Source: Tetragonia tetragonoides
Taxonomy: Eukaryota > Streptophyta > Magnoliopsida > Caryophyllales > Aizoaceae
Assembly (NCBI GenBank): GCA_038025085.1
Contig: CM076148.1
Coordinates: forward strand, 16,818,501 to 16,882,500
Length of the DNA stretch: 64,000 nt
Direction of reading: 5' to 3'
Made by a program: the position numbers and the translations under genes. Numbering within the stretch: the stretch's first letter is position 1; the number at the start of each line of letters is the position of its first letter. The notes under the pieces are model-generated. The model worked only from the letters and a program-made list of their open reading frames with translations, did not search any database and was not told the origin of the DNA. This document shows positions 21,809 through 33,315 of this stretch, piece by piece.

Positions 21809-22026
21809 ATCAAACCGTTGCAAAATATTTGTTTTAACCTTGTTCTTACAGTCATTTCTCACTTTTCGTGTGTCTCTTTTATTCGAAAATTAAAGGTTTG
21901 TACTTACAACACAACACGTTTCCCGAAATCTTTTATACTAGTGTTATCTGATTCTAAACAGCGTTTTAAATAAGGCTACATAAAAATTAAAAAAATAAAA
22001 AAAATTTAAAAAATGAAGATTTAAAA

Positions 22027-22146
22027 AGGGGTGCAACACGAGGACTTCCCAGGAGGTCACCCATCCTAGTACTACTCCCGCCCAAGCACGCTTAACTGCG
22101 GAGTTCTGATGGGATCCGGTGCATTAGTGCTGGTATGATCGCACCC
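22027..22146 (-). rRNA. 5S rRNA gene, unit 64
   Basis: 120 bp. Single gene deviation seen: actcccgccc. Confidence 0.96.
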
Positions 22147-22357
22147 ATCAATCTATTGCATAATATTTTTTTTTAACCTTGTTCTTATAGTCATTTCTCA
22201 CTTTTCGTGTGTCTCTTTAATTCGAAAATCAATAGTTTGTACGTAAAATCCAACACGTCTCCCGAAAACTTTTATACTAGTGTTTTCGGATTTTAAACAG
22301 CGTTTTAAATAAGGCTACATAAAAATAAAAAAAGTAAAAAAAAATGAAGGTTTAAAA

Positions 22358-22476
22358 AGGCATGCAACACGAGGACTTCCCGAAGGTCACCCATCCTAGT
22401 ACTACTCTCGCCCAAGCACGCTTAACTGCGGAGTTCTGATGGGATCCGTTGCATTAGTGCTGGTATGATCGCACCC
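22358..22476 (-). rRNA. 5S rRNA gene, unit 65
   Basis: 119 bp; one base lost at cccgaaggtc. Also ggcatgc, ccgttgc. Confidence 0.92.
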
Positions 22477-22697
22477 ATCAAACTGTTGCACAATATTTGT
22501 TTTAACCTTGTTCTTACAGTCATTTCTCACTTTTCGTGTGTCTCTTTTATTCGAAAATCAACGGTTTGTACATAAAACATAACACGTCTCCCGAAATATT
22601 TTATACTAGTGTTTTCTGATTCAAAACAACGTTTTAAATAAGGGTACATAAAAATAAAAAAAATAAAATAAAAATTTTAAAAAATGAAGATTTAAAA

Positions 22698-22817
22698 AGG
22701 GATGCAACACGAGGACTTCCCAGGAGGTCACCCATCCTAGTACTACTCTCGCCCAAGCACACTTAACTGCGGAGTTCTGATGGGATCTGGTGCATTAGTG
22801 CTGGTATGATCGCACCC
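22698..22817 (-). rRNA. 5S rRNA gene, unit 66
   Basis: 120 bp. Deviations gggatgc, cacactt, gatctgg. Confidence 0.94.
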
Positions 22818-23038
22818 ATCAATCTATTGCACAATATTTGTTTTAACCTTGTTCTTACAGCCATTTCTCACTTTTCGGGTGTCTCTTTTATTCGAAAAAC
22901 AACGGTTTCTACTTAAAACACAACACGTCTCCCGAAATCTTTTATACTAGTGTTTTCTGATTCTAAACAACGTTTTAAATAAGGGTACATAAAAATAAAA
23001 AAAATAAAATAAAAATTTAAAAAAATGAAGATTTAAAA

Positions 23039-23158
23039 AGGGATGCAACACGAGGACTGCCCAGGAGGTCACCCACCCTAGTACTACTCTCGCCCAAGCA
23101 CGCTTAACTGCGGAGTTCTGATGGGATCCGGTGCATTAGTGCTGGTATGATCGCACCC
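23039..23158 (-). rRNA. 5S rRNA gene, unit 67
   Basis: 120 bp. Deviations gggatgc, ctgccc, cacccacccta. Confidence 0.94.
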
Positions 23159-23376
23159 ATCAATCTATTGCACAATATTTGTTTTAACCTTGTTCTTACA
23201 GCCATTTCTCACTTTTCGTGTGTCTCTTTTATTCGAAAATCAACGGTTTCTACTTAAAACACAACACGTCTCCCGAAATCTTTTATACTAGTGTATTCTG
23301 ATTCTAAACAACGTTTTAAATAAGGCTACATAAAAATTAAAAAAATAAAAAAATTAAAAAAAATGAAGATTTAAAA

Positions 23377-23496
23377 AAGGGTTCAACACGATGACTTCCC
23401 AGGAGGTCACCCATCCTAGTACTACTCTCGCCCAAACACGCTTCACTGCGGAGTTCTGATGGGATCCGGTGCATTAGTGCTGGTATGATCGCAGCC
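23377..23496 (-). rRNA. 5S rRNA gene, unit 68
   Basis: 120 bp. Deviations gggttcaacacgatg, cccaaac, cttcactg, cgcagcc. Confidence 0.93.
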
Positions 23497-23716
23497 ATCA
23501 ATCTATTGCACAATATTTGTTTTAACCTTGTTCTTACAGCCATTTCTCACTTTTCGTGTGTCTCTTTTATTCGAAAATCAACGGTTTTTACTTAAAACAC
23601 AACACGTCTCCCGAAATCTTTTATACTAGTGTTTTCTGATTCTAAACAGCGTTTTAAATAAGGCTACATAAAAATTAAAAAAATAAAATAACATTTAAAA
23701 AAATGAAGATTTAGAA

Positions 23717-23836
23717 AGGGATGCAACACGAGGACTTCCCAGGAGGTCACCCATCCTAGTACTACTCTCGCCCAAGCACACTTAACTGCGGAGTTCTGAT
23801 TGGATCCGGTGCATTAGTGCTGGTATGATCGCACCC
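23717..23836 (-). rRNA. 5S rRNA gene, unit 69
   Basis: 120 bp. Deviations gggatgc, cacactt, gattgg. Confidence 0.94.
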
Positions 23837-24046
23837 ATCAATCTATTGCACAATATTTGTTTTAACCTTGTTCTTACAGCCATTTCTCACTTTTCGTGTG
23901 TCTCTTTTATTCGAAAATCAACGGTTTCTACTTAAAACACAACACGTCTACCGAAATCTTTTATACTAGTGTATTCTGATTCTAAACAACGATTTAAATA
24001 AGGCTACATAAAAATTAAAAAAATTTAAAAAAATGAAGATTTAAAA

Positions 24047-24166
24047 AAGGGTTCAACACGATGACTTCCCAGGAGGTCACCCATCCTAGTACTACTCTCG
24101 CCCAAGCACGCTTCACTGCGGAGTTCTGATGGGATCCGGTGCATTAGTGCTGGTATGATCGCACCC
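24047..24166 (-). rRNA. 5S rRNA gene, unit 70
   Basis: 120 bp. Deviations gggttcaacacgatg, cttcactg. Confidence 0.94.
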
Positions 24167-24391
24167 ATCAATCTATCGCACAATATTTGTTTTAACCTTG
24201 TTCTTACAGCCATTTCTCCCACTTTTTGGGTGTCTCTTTTATATGAAAATCAACGGTTTCTACTTAAAACACAACACGTCTCCCGAAATCTTTTATACTA
24301 GTGTTTTCTGATTCTAAACAACGTTTTAAATAAGGGTACATAAAAATAAAAAAAAAATAAAATAAAAATTTTAAAAAATGAAGATTTAAAA

Positions 24392-24511
24392 AGGGATGCA
24401 ACACGAGGACTTCCCAGGAGGTCACCCATCCTAGTACTACTCTCGCCCAAGCACGCTTAACTGCGGAGTTCTGATGGGATCCGGTGCATTAGTGCTGGTA
24501 TGATCGCACCC
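24392..24511 (-). rRNA. 5S rRNA gene, unit 71
   Basis: 120 bp. Only gggatgc seen; upstream has ttgtaca in place of ttgcaca (GC lost). Confidence 0.95.
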
Positions 24512-24732
24512 ATCAATCTATTGTACAATATTTGTTTTAACCTTGTTCTTACAGCCATTTCTCACTTTTCGTGTGTCTCTTTTATTCGAAAATCAACGGT
24601 TTCTACATAAAACACAACACGTCTCCCGAAATCTTTTATGCTAGTGTTTTCTGATTCTAAACAGCGTTTTAAATAAGGCTACATAAAATTTTAAAAAATA
24701 AAATAAAATTTAAAAAGATGAAGAATTAAAAA

Positions 24733-24852
24733 AGGGGTGCAACACGAGGACTTCCCAGGAGGTCACCCATCCTAGTAATACTCTCGCCCAAGCACGCTTC
24801 ACTGCGCAGTTCTGATGGGATCCGGTGCATTAGTGCTGGTATGATCGCAGCC
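24733..24852 (-). rRNA. 5S rRNA gene, unit 72
   Basis: 120 bp. Deviations agtaatactc, cttcactgcgcag, cgcagcc. Confidence 0.94.
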
Positions 24853-25073
24853 ATCAATCTATTGCACAATATTTGTTTTAACCTTGTTCTTACAGCCATT
24901 TCTCACTTTTCGTGTGTCTCTTTTATTCGAAAATCAACGGTTTCTAATTAAAACACAACACTTCTCCCAAAATCTTTTATACTAGTGTTTTCTGATTCTA
25001 AACAACGTTTTAAATAAGGGTACATAAAAATAAAAAAAATAAAATAAAAATTTAAAAAAATGAAGATTTAAAA

Positions 25074-25194
25074 AGGGATGCAACACGAGGAATTCCCAGC
25101 AGGTCACCCATTCCTAGTACTACTCTCGCCCAAGCACGCTTAACTGCGGAGTTCTGATGGGATCCGGTGCATTAGTGCTAGTATGATCGCACCC
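25074..25194 (-). rRNA. 5S rRNA gene, unit 73
   Basis: 121 bp; one base inserted (cccattcct). Also gggatgc, aggaattcccagc, gtgctagt. Confidence 0.92.
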
Positions 25195-25414
25195 ATCAAT
25201 CTATTGCACAATATTTGTTTTAACCTTGTTCTTACAGCCATTTCTCACTTTTCGTGTGTCTCTTTTATTCGAAAATCAACGGTTTCTACATAAAACACAA
25301 CACGTCTCCCGAAATCTTTTATACTAGTGTTTTCTGATTCTAAACAACGTTTTAAATAAGGCTACATAAAAATTAAAAAAATAAAATAAATTTAAAAAGA
25401 TGAAGATTTAAAAA

Positions 25415-25567
25415 AGGGGTGCAACACGAGGACTTCCCAGGAGGTCACCCATCCTAGTAATACTCTCGCCCAAGCACGCTTAACTGCGGAGTTCTGATTG
25501 GATCCGGTGCATTAGTGCTGGTATGATCGCACCCATCTGGTGCATTAGTGTTGGTATGATCGCACCC
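25415..25567 (-). rRNA. 5S rRNA gene with duplicated 5' end, unit 74
   Basis: 153 bp; inner gene 25415-25534, outer repeat with tctggtgc and gtgttgg. Also agtaatactc, gattgg. Confidence 0.92.
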
Positions 25568-25787
25568 ATCAAACTGTTGCACAATATTTGTTTCAACCTT
25601 GTTCTTACAGTCATTTCTAACTTTTTGTGTGTCTCTTTTATTCGAAAATCAACGGTTTTTACTTAAAACACAACACGTCTCCCGAAATCTTTTATACTAG
25701 TGTTTTCTGATTCCAAACAGCGTTTTAAATAAGGCTACATAAAAATTAAAAAAATAAAATAAAATTTAGAAAAATGAAGATTTAAAA

Positions 25788-25907
25788 AGGGATGCAACAC
25801 GAGGACTTCCCAGGAGGTCACCCATCCTAGTACTACTCTCGCCCAAGCACACTTAACTGCGGAGTTCTGATTGGATCCGGTGCATTAGTGCTGGTATGAT
25901 CGCACCC
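25788..25907 (-). rRNA. 5S rRNA gene, unit 75
   Basis: 120 bp. Deviations gggatgc, cacactt, gattgg (as unit 69). Confidence 0.94.
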
Positions 25908-26126
25908 ATCAATCTATTGCACAATATTTGTTTTAACCTTGTTCTTAGAGCCATTTCTCACTTTTCGTGTGTCTCTTTTATTCGAAAATCAACGGTTTCT
26001 ACTTAAAACACAACACGTCTCCCGAAATCTTTTATACTAGTGTATTCTGATTCTAAACAATGATTTAAATAAGGCTACATAAAAATTAAAAAAAAAAAAA
26101 AAATTTAAAAAAATGAAGATTTAAAA

Positions 26127-26246
26127 AAGGGTTCAACAAGATGACTTCCCAGGAGGTCACCCATCCTAGTACTACTCTTGCCCAAGCACGCTTCACTGCG
26201 GAGTTCTGATGGGATCCGGTGCATTAGTGCTGGTATGATCGCACCC
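26127..26246 (-). rRNA. 5S rRNA gene, unit 76
   Basis: 120 bp. Deviations gggttcaacaagatg, tcttgccc, cttcactg. Confidence 0.93.
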
Positions 26247-26469
26247 ATCAATCTATTGCACAATATTTGTTTTAACCTTGTTCTTACAGCCATTTCTCCC
26301 ACTTTTTGGGTGTCTCTTTTATTTGAAAATCAACGGTTTCTACTTAAAACACAACACGTCTCCCGAAATCTTTTATACTAGTGTTTTCTGATTCTAAATA
26401 CCGTTTTAAATAAGGGTACATAAAAATAAAAAAAATAAAATAAAAATTTAAAAAAATAAAGATTTAAAA

Positions 26470-26589
26470 AGGGATGCAACACGAGGACTTCCCATGAGGT
26501 CACCCATCCTATTACTACTCTCACCCAAGCACGCTTAACTGCGGAGTTCTGATGGGATCCGGTGCATTAGTGCTGGTATGATCGCACCC
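26470..26589 (-). rRNA. 5S rRNA gene, unit 77
   Basis: 120 bp. Deviations gggatgc, catgagg, cctattac, tctcaccc. Confidence 0.93.
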
Positions 26590-26817
26590 ATCAATCTATT
26601 GTACAATATTTGTTTTAACCTTGTTCTTACAGCCATTTCTCACTTTTCGTGTGTCTCTTTTATTCGAAAATCACGGGTTTCTACTTAAAACACAACACGT
26701 CTCCCGAAATCTTTTATACTAGTGTTTTCTGATTCTAAACAGCGTTTTAAATAAGGCTACATAAAAATTAAAAAAATTAAAAAAAGAAAAAAAATTTAAA
26801 AAAATGAAGATTTAAAA

Positions 26818-26937
26818 AAGGGTGCAACACGAGGACTTCTCAGGAGGTCACCCATCCTAGTACTACTTTCGCCCAAGCACGCTTAACTGCGGAGTTCTGT
26901 TGGGATCCGGTGCATTAGTGCTGGTATGATCGCACCC
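26818..26937 (-). rRNA. 5S rRNA gene, unit 78
   Basis: 120 bp. Deviations cttctcagg, tactttcg, tctgttggg. Confidence 0.94.
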
Positions 26938-27158
26938 ATCAATCTATTGCACAATATTTGTTTTAACCTTGTTCTTACAGCCATTTCTCACTTTTCGTGT
27001 GTCTCTTTTATTCGAAAATCAACGGTTTCTACATAAAACACAACACGTCTCCCGAAATCTTTTATACTAGTGTTTTCTGATTCTAAACAGCGTTTTAAAT
27101 AAGGCTACATAAAAATTAAAAAAATAAAATAAAATTTAAAAAGATGAAGATTTAAAAA

Positions 27159-27278
27159 AGGGCTGCAACACGAGGACTTCCCAGGAGGTCACCCATCCTA
27201 GTAATACTCTCGCCCAAGCACGCTTCACTGCGGAGTTCTGATGGTATTCGGTGCATTAGTGCTGGTATGATCGCAGCC
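27159..27278 (-). rRNA. 5S rRNA gene, unit 79
   Basis: 120 bp. Deviations gggctgc, agtaatactc, cttcactg, gatggtattcgg, cgcagcc. Confidence 0.93.
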
Positions 27279-27499
27279 ATCAATCTATTGCACAATATTT
27301 GTTTTAACCTTGTTCTTACAGCCATTTCTCACTTTTCGTGTGTCTCTTTTATTCGAAAATCAACGGTTTCTAATTAAAACACAACACGTCTCCCAAAATC
27401 TTTTATACTAGTGTTTTCTGATTCTAAACAACGTTTTAAATAAGGGTACATAAAAATAAAAAAAATAAAATAAAAATTTAAAAAAATGAAGATTTAAAA

Positions 27500-27652
27500 A
27501 GGGATGCAACACGAGGACTTCCCAGGAGGTCACCCATCCTAGTACTACTCTCGCCCAAGCACGCTTAACTGCGGAGTTCTGATTGGATCCGGTGCATTAG
27601 TGTTGGTATGATCGCACCCATCCGGTGTATTAGTGTTGGTATGATCGCACCC
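27500..27652 (-). rRNA. 5S rRNA gene with duplicated 5' end, unit 80
   Basis: 153 bp; inner gene 27500-27619. Both repeats carry gtgttgg. Last duplicated copy in the window. Confidence 0.92.
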
Positions 27653-27871
27653 ATCAAATTGTTGCACAATATTTGTTTCAACCTTGTTCTTACAGTCATT
27701 TCTCACTTTTTGTGTGTCTCTTTTATTCGAAAATCAACGGTTTTTACTTAAAACACAACACGTCTCCCGAAATCTTTTATACTAGTGTTTTCTGATTCTA
27801 AACAGCGTTTTGAATAAGGGTGCATAAAAATTAAAAAAATAAAATAAAATTTAAAAAAATGAAGATTTAAA

Positions 27872-27991
27872 AAGGGTGCGACACGAGGACTTCCCAGGAG
27901 GTCACCCATCCTAGTACTACTCTCGCCCAAGCACGCTTGACTTCGAAGTTCTGATGGGATCCGGTGCATTAGTGCTGGTATGATCGCAGCC
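27872..27991 (-). rRNA. 5S rRNA gene, unit 81
   Basis: 120 bp. Deviations gtgcgacac, cttgacttcgaag, cgcagcc. Confidence 0.93.
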
Positions 27992-28210
27992 ATCAATCTA
28001 TTGCACAATATTTGTTTTAACCTTGTTCTTACAGCCATTTCTCACTTTTCGTGTGTCTCTTTTATTCGAAAATCAACGGTTTCTACTTAAAACACAACAC
28101 GTCTCCCGAAATCTTTTATACTAGTGTTTTCTGATTCTAAACAGCGTTTTAAATAAGGCTACATAAAAATTAAAAAAATAAAAAAAATTTAAAAAAATAA
28201 AGATTTAAAA

Positions 28211-28329
28211 AAGGGTGCAACACTAGGACTTCCCAGGAGGTCCCCATCCTAGTACTACTCTCGCCCAAGTACACTTAACTGCGGAGTTCTGATGGGATCT
28301 GGTGCATTAGTGCTGGTATGATCGCACAC
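28211..28329 (-). rRNA. 5S rRNA gene, unit 82
   Basis: 119 bp; one base lost (gtccccatcc). Also acactagg, aagtacactt, gatctgg, cgcacac. Confidence 0.92.
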
Positions 28330-28549
28330 ATTAACCTATTGCACAATATTTGTTTTAACCTTGTTCTTACAGTCATTTCTCACTTTTCGTGTGTCTCTTT
28401 TATTCGAAAATCAACGGTTTGTACTTAAAACACAACACGTCTCCCGAAATCTTTTATACTAGTGTTTTCTGATTCTAAACAGCGTTTTAAATAAGGCTAC
28501 ATAAAAATAAGAAAAATAAAAAAACATTTAAAAAATTGAAGATTTAAAA

Positions 28550-28669
28550 AGGGGTGCAACACGAGGACTTCCCAGGAGGTCACCCATCGTAGTACTACTC
28601 TCGCCCAAGCACGCTTGACTGCAGAGTTCTGAAGGGATCCGGTGCATTAGTGCTGGTATGATCGCACCC
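28550..28669 (-). rRNA. 5S rRNA gene, unit 83
   Basis: 120 bp. Deviations catcgtag, cttgactgcagag, gaaggg. Upstream cttttccaca variant. Confidence 0.93.
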
Positions 28670-28889
28670 ATCAATCTTTTCCACAATATTTGTTTTAACC
28701 TTGTTCTTACAACCATTTCTCACTTTTCAAGTGTCTCTTTTATTCGAAAATCAACGATTTTTACTTAAAACACAACACGTCTCCCGAAATCTTTTATACT
28801 AGTGTTTTCTGATTCTAAACAGCGTTTTAAATAAGGGTACATAAAAATTAAAAAAATAAAATAAAATTTAAAAAAATGAATATTTAAAA

Positions 28890-29009
28890 AAGGGTGCAAC
28901 ACGAGGACTTCCCAGGAGGTCACCCATCCTAGTACTACTCACAACCAAGCACGCTTAACTGCGGAGTTCTGATGGGATCTGGTGCATTAGTGCTGGTATG
29001 ATCGCACCG
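28890..29009 (-). rRNA. 5S rRNA gene, unit 84
   Basis: 120 bp. Deviations ctcacaaccaag, gatctgg, +1 changed (caccgatc). Confidence 0.92.
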
Positions 29010-29231
29010 ATCAAACTATTGCACAATATTTGATTTAACCTTGTTTTTACAGCCATTTCTCACTTTTCGGGTGTCTCTTTTATTCGAAAATCAACGGTTT
29101 CTACTTAAAACACAACACGTCTCCCGAAATCTTTTATACTAGTGTTTTCTGATTCTAAACAACGTTTTAAATAAGGGTACATAAAAATAAAAAAAAATAA
29201 AATAAAAATTTTAAAAAATGAAGATTTAAAA

Positions 29232-29351
29232 TGGGATGCAACACGAGGACTTCCCAAGAGGTCACCCATCCTAGTACTACTCTCGCCCAAGCACGCTTAA
29301 CTGCGGTGTTCTGATGGGATCCGGTGCATTAGTGCTGGTATGATCGCACCC
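29232..29351 (-). rRNA. 5S rRNA gene, unit 85
   Basis: 120 bp. Deviations tgggatgc, cccaagagg, gcggtgttc. Confidence 0.94.
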
Positions 29352-29572
29352 ATCAATCTATTGCACAATATTTGTTTTAACCTTGTTCTTACAGCCATTT
29401 CTCACTTTTCGTGTGTCTCTTTTATTCGAAAATCAACGGTTTCTACTTAATACACAACACGTCTCCCGAAATCTTTTATACTAGTGTTTTCTGATTCTAA
29501 ACAGCGTTTTAAATAAGGCTACATAAAAATTAAAAAAAATAAAAAAAAATTTAAAAAAATGAAGATTTAAAA

Positions 29573-29692
29573 AAGGGTGCAACACGAGGACTTCCCAGGA
29601 GGTCACCCATCCTAGTACTACTCTCGCCCAAGCACGCTTAACTGCGGAGTTCTGATGGGATCCGGTGCATTAGTGCTGGTATGATCGCACCC
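29573..29692 (-). rRNA. 5S rRNA gene, unit 86 (near consensus)
   Basis: 120 bp. Differs from the consensus only at the penultimate 3' base (aaggg for agggg); internal control region intact, upstream GC and AT-rich element intact, T run present. One of the best candidates for a working gene here. Confidence 0.97.
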
Positions 29693-29903
29693 ATCAAACT
29701 ATTGCACAATATTTGTTTTAACCTTGTTCTTACAGTCATCTCTCACTTTTCGTGTGTCTCTTTTATTCGAAAATCAACGGTTTGTACTTAAAACACAACA
29801 CGTCTCCCGAAATCTTTTATACTAGTGTTTTCTGATTCTAAACAGCGTTTTAAATAAGGCTATATAAAAATAAAAAAAACATTTAAAAAAATGAAGTATA
29901 AAA

Positions 29904-30023
29904 AGGGGTGCAACACGAGGACTTCCAAGGAGGTCACCCATCCTAGTACTACTCTCGCCCAAGCACGCTTAACTGCGGAGTTCTGATGGGATCCGGTGCA
30001 TTAGTGCTGGTATGATCGCACCC
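29904..30023 (-). rRNA. 5S rRNA gene, unit 87
   Basis: 120 bp. Only ccaagg seen in the gene; upstream cttttccaca variant; first clear gaagtata spacer. Confidence 0.96.
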
Positions 30024-30244
30024 ATCAATCTTTTCCACAATATTTGTTTTAACCTTGTTCTTACAGCCATTTCTCACTTTTCGTGTGTCTCTTTTATTCG
30101 AAAATCAACGGTTTTTACTTAAAACACAACACGTCTCCCGAAATCTTTTATACTAGTGTTTTCTGATTCTAAACAGCGTTTTAAATAAGGGTACATAAAA
30201 ATAAAAAAAATAAAATAAAAAATTTAAAAAATGAAGATTTAAAA

Positions 30245-30364
30245 AGGGATGCAACACGAGGACTTCTCAGGAGGTCACCCATCCTAGTACTACTCCTGCC
30301 CAAGCACGCTTAACTGCGAAGTTCTGATGGGATCCGGTGCATTAGTGCTAGTATGATCGCACCC
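30245..30364 (-). rRNA. 5S rRNA gene, unit 88
   Basis: 120 bp. Deviations gggatgc, cttctcagg, actcctgccc, gcgaag, gtgctagt. Confidence 0.93.
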
Positions 30365-30585
30365 ATCAATCTATTGCACAATATTTGTTTTAACCTTGTT
30401 CTTACAGTTATTTCTCACTTTTCGTGTGTCTCTTTTATTCGAAAATCATCGGTTTGTACTTAAAACACAACACGTCTCCCGAAATCTTTTATACTAGTGT
30501 TTTCTGATTCTAAACAGCGTTTTAAATAAGGCTACATAAAAATAAAAAAAAATAAAAAAACATTTAAAAAATTGAAGATTTAAAA

Positions 30586-30705
30586 AGGGGTGCAACACGA
30601 GGACTTCCCAGGAGGTCACCCATCCTAGTACTACTCTCGCCCAAGCACACTTAACTGCAGAGTTCTGATGGGATCCGGTGCATTAGTGCTGGTATGATCG
30701 CACCC
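30586..30705 (-). rRNA. 5S rRNA gene, unit 89
   Basis: 120 bp. Deviations cacactt, ctgcagag; upstream cttttccaca. Confidence 0.95.
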
Positions 30706-30916
30706 ATCAATCTTTTCCACAATATTTGTTTTAACCTTGTCCTTACAGCCATTTCTCACTTTTCGTGTGTCTCTTTTATTCGAAAATCAACGGTTTGTAC
30801 TTAAAAACACAACACGTCTCCCGAAATCTTTTATACTAGTGTTTTCTGATTCTAAACAGCGTTTTAAATAAAGCTACATAAAAATAAAAAAACATTTAAA
30901 AAAATGAAGTATAAAA

Positions 30917-31036
30917 AGGGGTGCAATAAGAGGACTTCCCAGGAGGTCACCCATCCTAGTACTACTCTCGCCCAAGCACGCTTAACTACGGAGTTCTGAT
31001 GGGATCCGGTGCATTAGTGCTGGTATGATGGCACCC
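30917..31036 (-). rRNA. 5S rRNA gene, unit 90
   Basis: 120 bp. Deviations caataagagg, ctacgg, gatggc; upstream cttttccaca. Confidence 0.94.
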
Positions 31037-31256
31037 ATCAATCTTTTCCACAATATTTGTTTTAACCTTGTTCTTAAAGCCATTTCTCACTTTTCGTGTG
31101 TCTCTTTTATTCGAAAATCAACGGTTTTTACTTAAAACACAACACGTCTCCCGAAATCTTTTATACTAGTGTTTTCTGATTCTAAACAGCGTTTTAAATA
31201 AGGGTAAATAAAAATTAAAAAAATAAAATAAAATTTAAAAAAATGAAGATTTGAAA

Positions 31257-31376
31257 AAGGGTGCAACACGAGGACTTCCCAGGAGGTCACCCATCCTAGT
31301 ACTACTCTCGCCCAAGCAAGCTTAACTGCGGAGTTTTGATGGGATCCGGAGCATTAGGGCTGGATTGATCGCACCC
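31257..31376 (-). rRNA. 5S rRNA gene, unit 91
   Basis: 120 bp. Deviations caagctt, gttttgatgg, ccggagc, agggctggattg. Confidence 0.93.
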
Positions 31377-31586
31377 ATCAATCTACTGCACAATATTTGT
31401 TTTAACCTTGTTCTTACAGCCATTTCTCACTTTTCGTGTGTCTCTTTTATTCGAAAATCAAAGGTTTCTACTTAAAACACAACACGTCTCCCGAAATCTT
31501 TTATACTAGTGTTTTCTGATTCTAAACAGCGTTTTAAATAAGGCTACATAAAAATAAAAAAACATTTAAAAAAATGAAGTATAAAA

Positions 31587-31706
31587 ATGGGTGCAACACG
31601 AGGACTTCCCAGGATGTCACCCATCCTAGTACTTCTCTCGCCCAAGCACGCTTAACTACGGGGTTCTGATGGAATCCGATGCATTAGTGCTGGTATGATC
31701 GCACCC
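31587..31706 (-). rRNA. 5S rRNA gene, unit 92
   Basis: 120 bp. Deviations tgggtgc, aggatgtc, tacttctctcg, ctacggggttc, ggaatccgatgc. Confidence 0.93.
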
Positions 31707-31916
31707 ATCAATCTTTTCCACAATATTTGTTTTAACCTTGTTCTTACAGCCATATCTCCCTTTTCGTGTGTCTCTTTTATTCGAAAATCAACGGTTTTTA
31801 ATTAAAACACAACACCTCTCCTGAAATCTTTTATACTAGTGTTTTCTGATTCTAAACAGTGTTTTAAATAAGGCTACATAAAAATAAAAAAAGTAAAAAA
31901 AAATGAAGATTTAAAA

Positions 31917-31932
31917 AGGCATGCAACACGAG
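31917..31932 (-). pseudogene. 5S 3'-end remnant, unit 93
   Basis: Only the last 16 bp of a 5S gene (ggcatgcaacacgag) remain, joined to spacer sequence (ttttctagtg). The flanking spacer is also cut short (31950-31975). A deletion has removed most of one monomer. The ggcatgc marker matches unit 65. Confidence 0.8.
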
Positions 31933-31974
31933 TTTTCTAGTGTTTTCTGATTCTATAAAAATAAAAAAAATAAA

Positions 31975-32094
31975 AGGAGTGCAACACGAGGACTTCCCAA
32001 GAGGTCACCCATCCTAGTACTACTCTCGCCCAAGCACGCTTAACTGCGGAGTTCTGATGGGATCCGGTGTATTAGTGCTGGTATGATCGCACCC
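31975..32094 (-). rRNA. 5S rRNA gene, unit 94
   Basis: 120 bp. Deviations ggagtgc, cccaagagg, ggtgtatt; shortened 3' spacer from the neighbouring deletion. Confidence 0.94.
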
Positions 32095-32314
32095 ATCAAT
32101 CTATTGCACAATATTTGCTTTAACCTTGTTCTTACAGCCATTTCTCACTTTTCGTGTGTCTCTTTTATTCGAAAATCAACGGTTTATACTTAAAACACAA
32201 CACGTCTCCCGAAATCTTTTATACTAGTGTTTTCTGATTCTAAACAGCGTTTTAAATAAGGGTACATAAAAATTAAAAAAGTAAAATAAAATTTAAAAAA
32301 ATAAAGATTTAAAA

Positions 32315-32434
32315 AAGGGTGCAACACGAGGACTTCCCAGGAGGTCACCCATCCTACTACTACTCTCGCCCAAGCATGCTTAACTGCGGAGTTCTGATGG
32401 GATCCGATGCATTAGTGCTGGTATGATCGCACCC
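32315..32434 (-). rRNA. 5S rRNA gene, unit 95
   Basis: 120 bp. Deviations cctactac, catgctt, ccgatgc. Confidence 0.94.
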
Positions 32435-32644
32435 ATCAATCTATTGCACAATATTTGTTTTAACCTTGTTCTTACAGCCATTTCTCACTTTTCGTGTGTC
32501 TCTTTTATTCGAAAATCAACGGTTTGTACTTAAAACACAACACGTCTCCCGAAATCTTTTATACTAGCGTTTTCTGATTCTAAACAGCGTTTTAAATAAG
32601 GGTACATAAAAATAAAAAAACATTTAAAAAAATGAAGTATAAAA

Positions 32645-32764
32645 AGGGGTGCAACACGAGGACTTACCAGGAGGTCACCCATCCTAGTACTACTCTCGCC
32701 CAAGCACGCTTAACTGCAAAGTTCTGATGGGATCCGGTGCATTAGTGCTGGTATGATCGCACCC
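32645..32764 (-). rRNA. 5S rRNA gene, unit 96
   Basis: 120 bp. Deviations cttaccagg, ctgcaaag. Confidence 0.95.
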
Positions 32765-32974
32765 ATCAAACTATTGCACAATATTTGTTTTAACCTTGTT
32801 CTTACATTCATTTCTCACTTTTCGTGTGTCTCTTTTATTCGAAAATCAACGGTTTGTACTTAAAACACAACACGTCTCCCAAAATCTTTTATACTAGTGT
32901 TTTCTGATTCTAAACAGCGTTTTAAATAAGGCTACATAAAAATAAAAAAACATTTAAAAAAATGAAGTATAAAA

Positions 32975-33094
32975 AGGGGTGCAACACGAGGACTTCCCAG
33001 GAGGTCACCCATCCTAGTACTACTCTCGCCTAAACACGCTTAACTGCGGAGTTCTGATGGGATCCGTTGCATTAGTGCTGGTATGATCGTATCC
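32975..33094 (-). rRNA. 5S rRNA gene, unit 97
   Basis: 120 bp. Deviations tcgcctaaacacg, ccgttgc, cgtatcc; upstream cttttccaca. Confidence 0.93.
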
Positions 33095-33315
33095 ATCAAT
33101 CTTTTCCACAATATTTGTTTTAACCTTGTTCTTACAGCCATTTCTCACTTTTCGTGTGTCTCTTTTATTTGAAAATCAACGGTTTCCACTTAAAACACAA
33201 CACGTCTCCAGAAATCTTCTATACTAGTGTTTTCTGGTTCTAAACAACGTTTTAAATAAGGGTACATAAAAATAAAAAAAATAAAATAAAAATTTAAAAA
33301 AATGAAGATTTTAAA

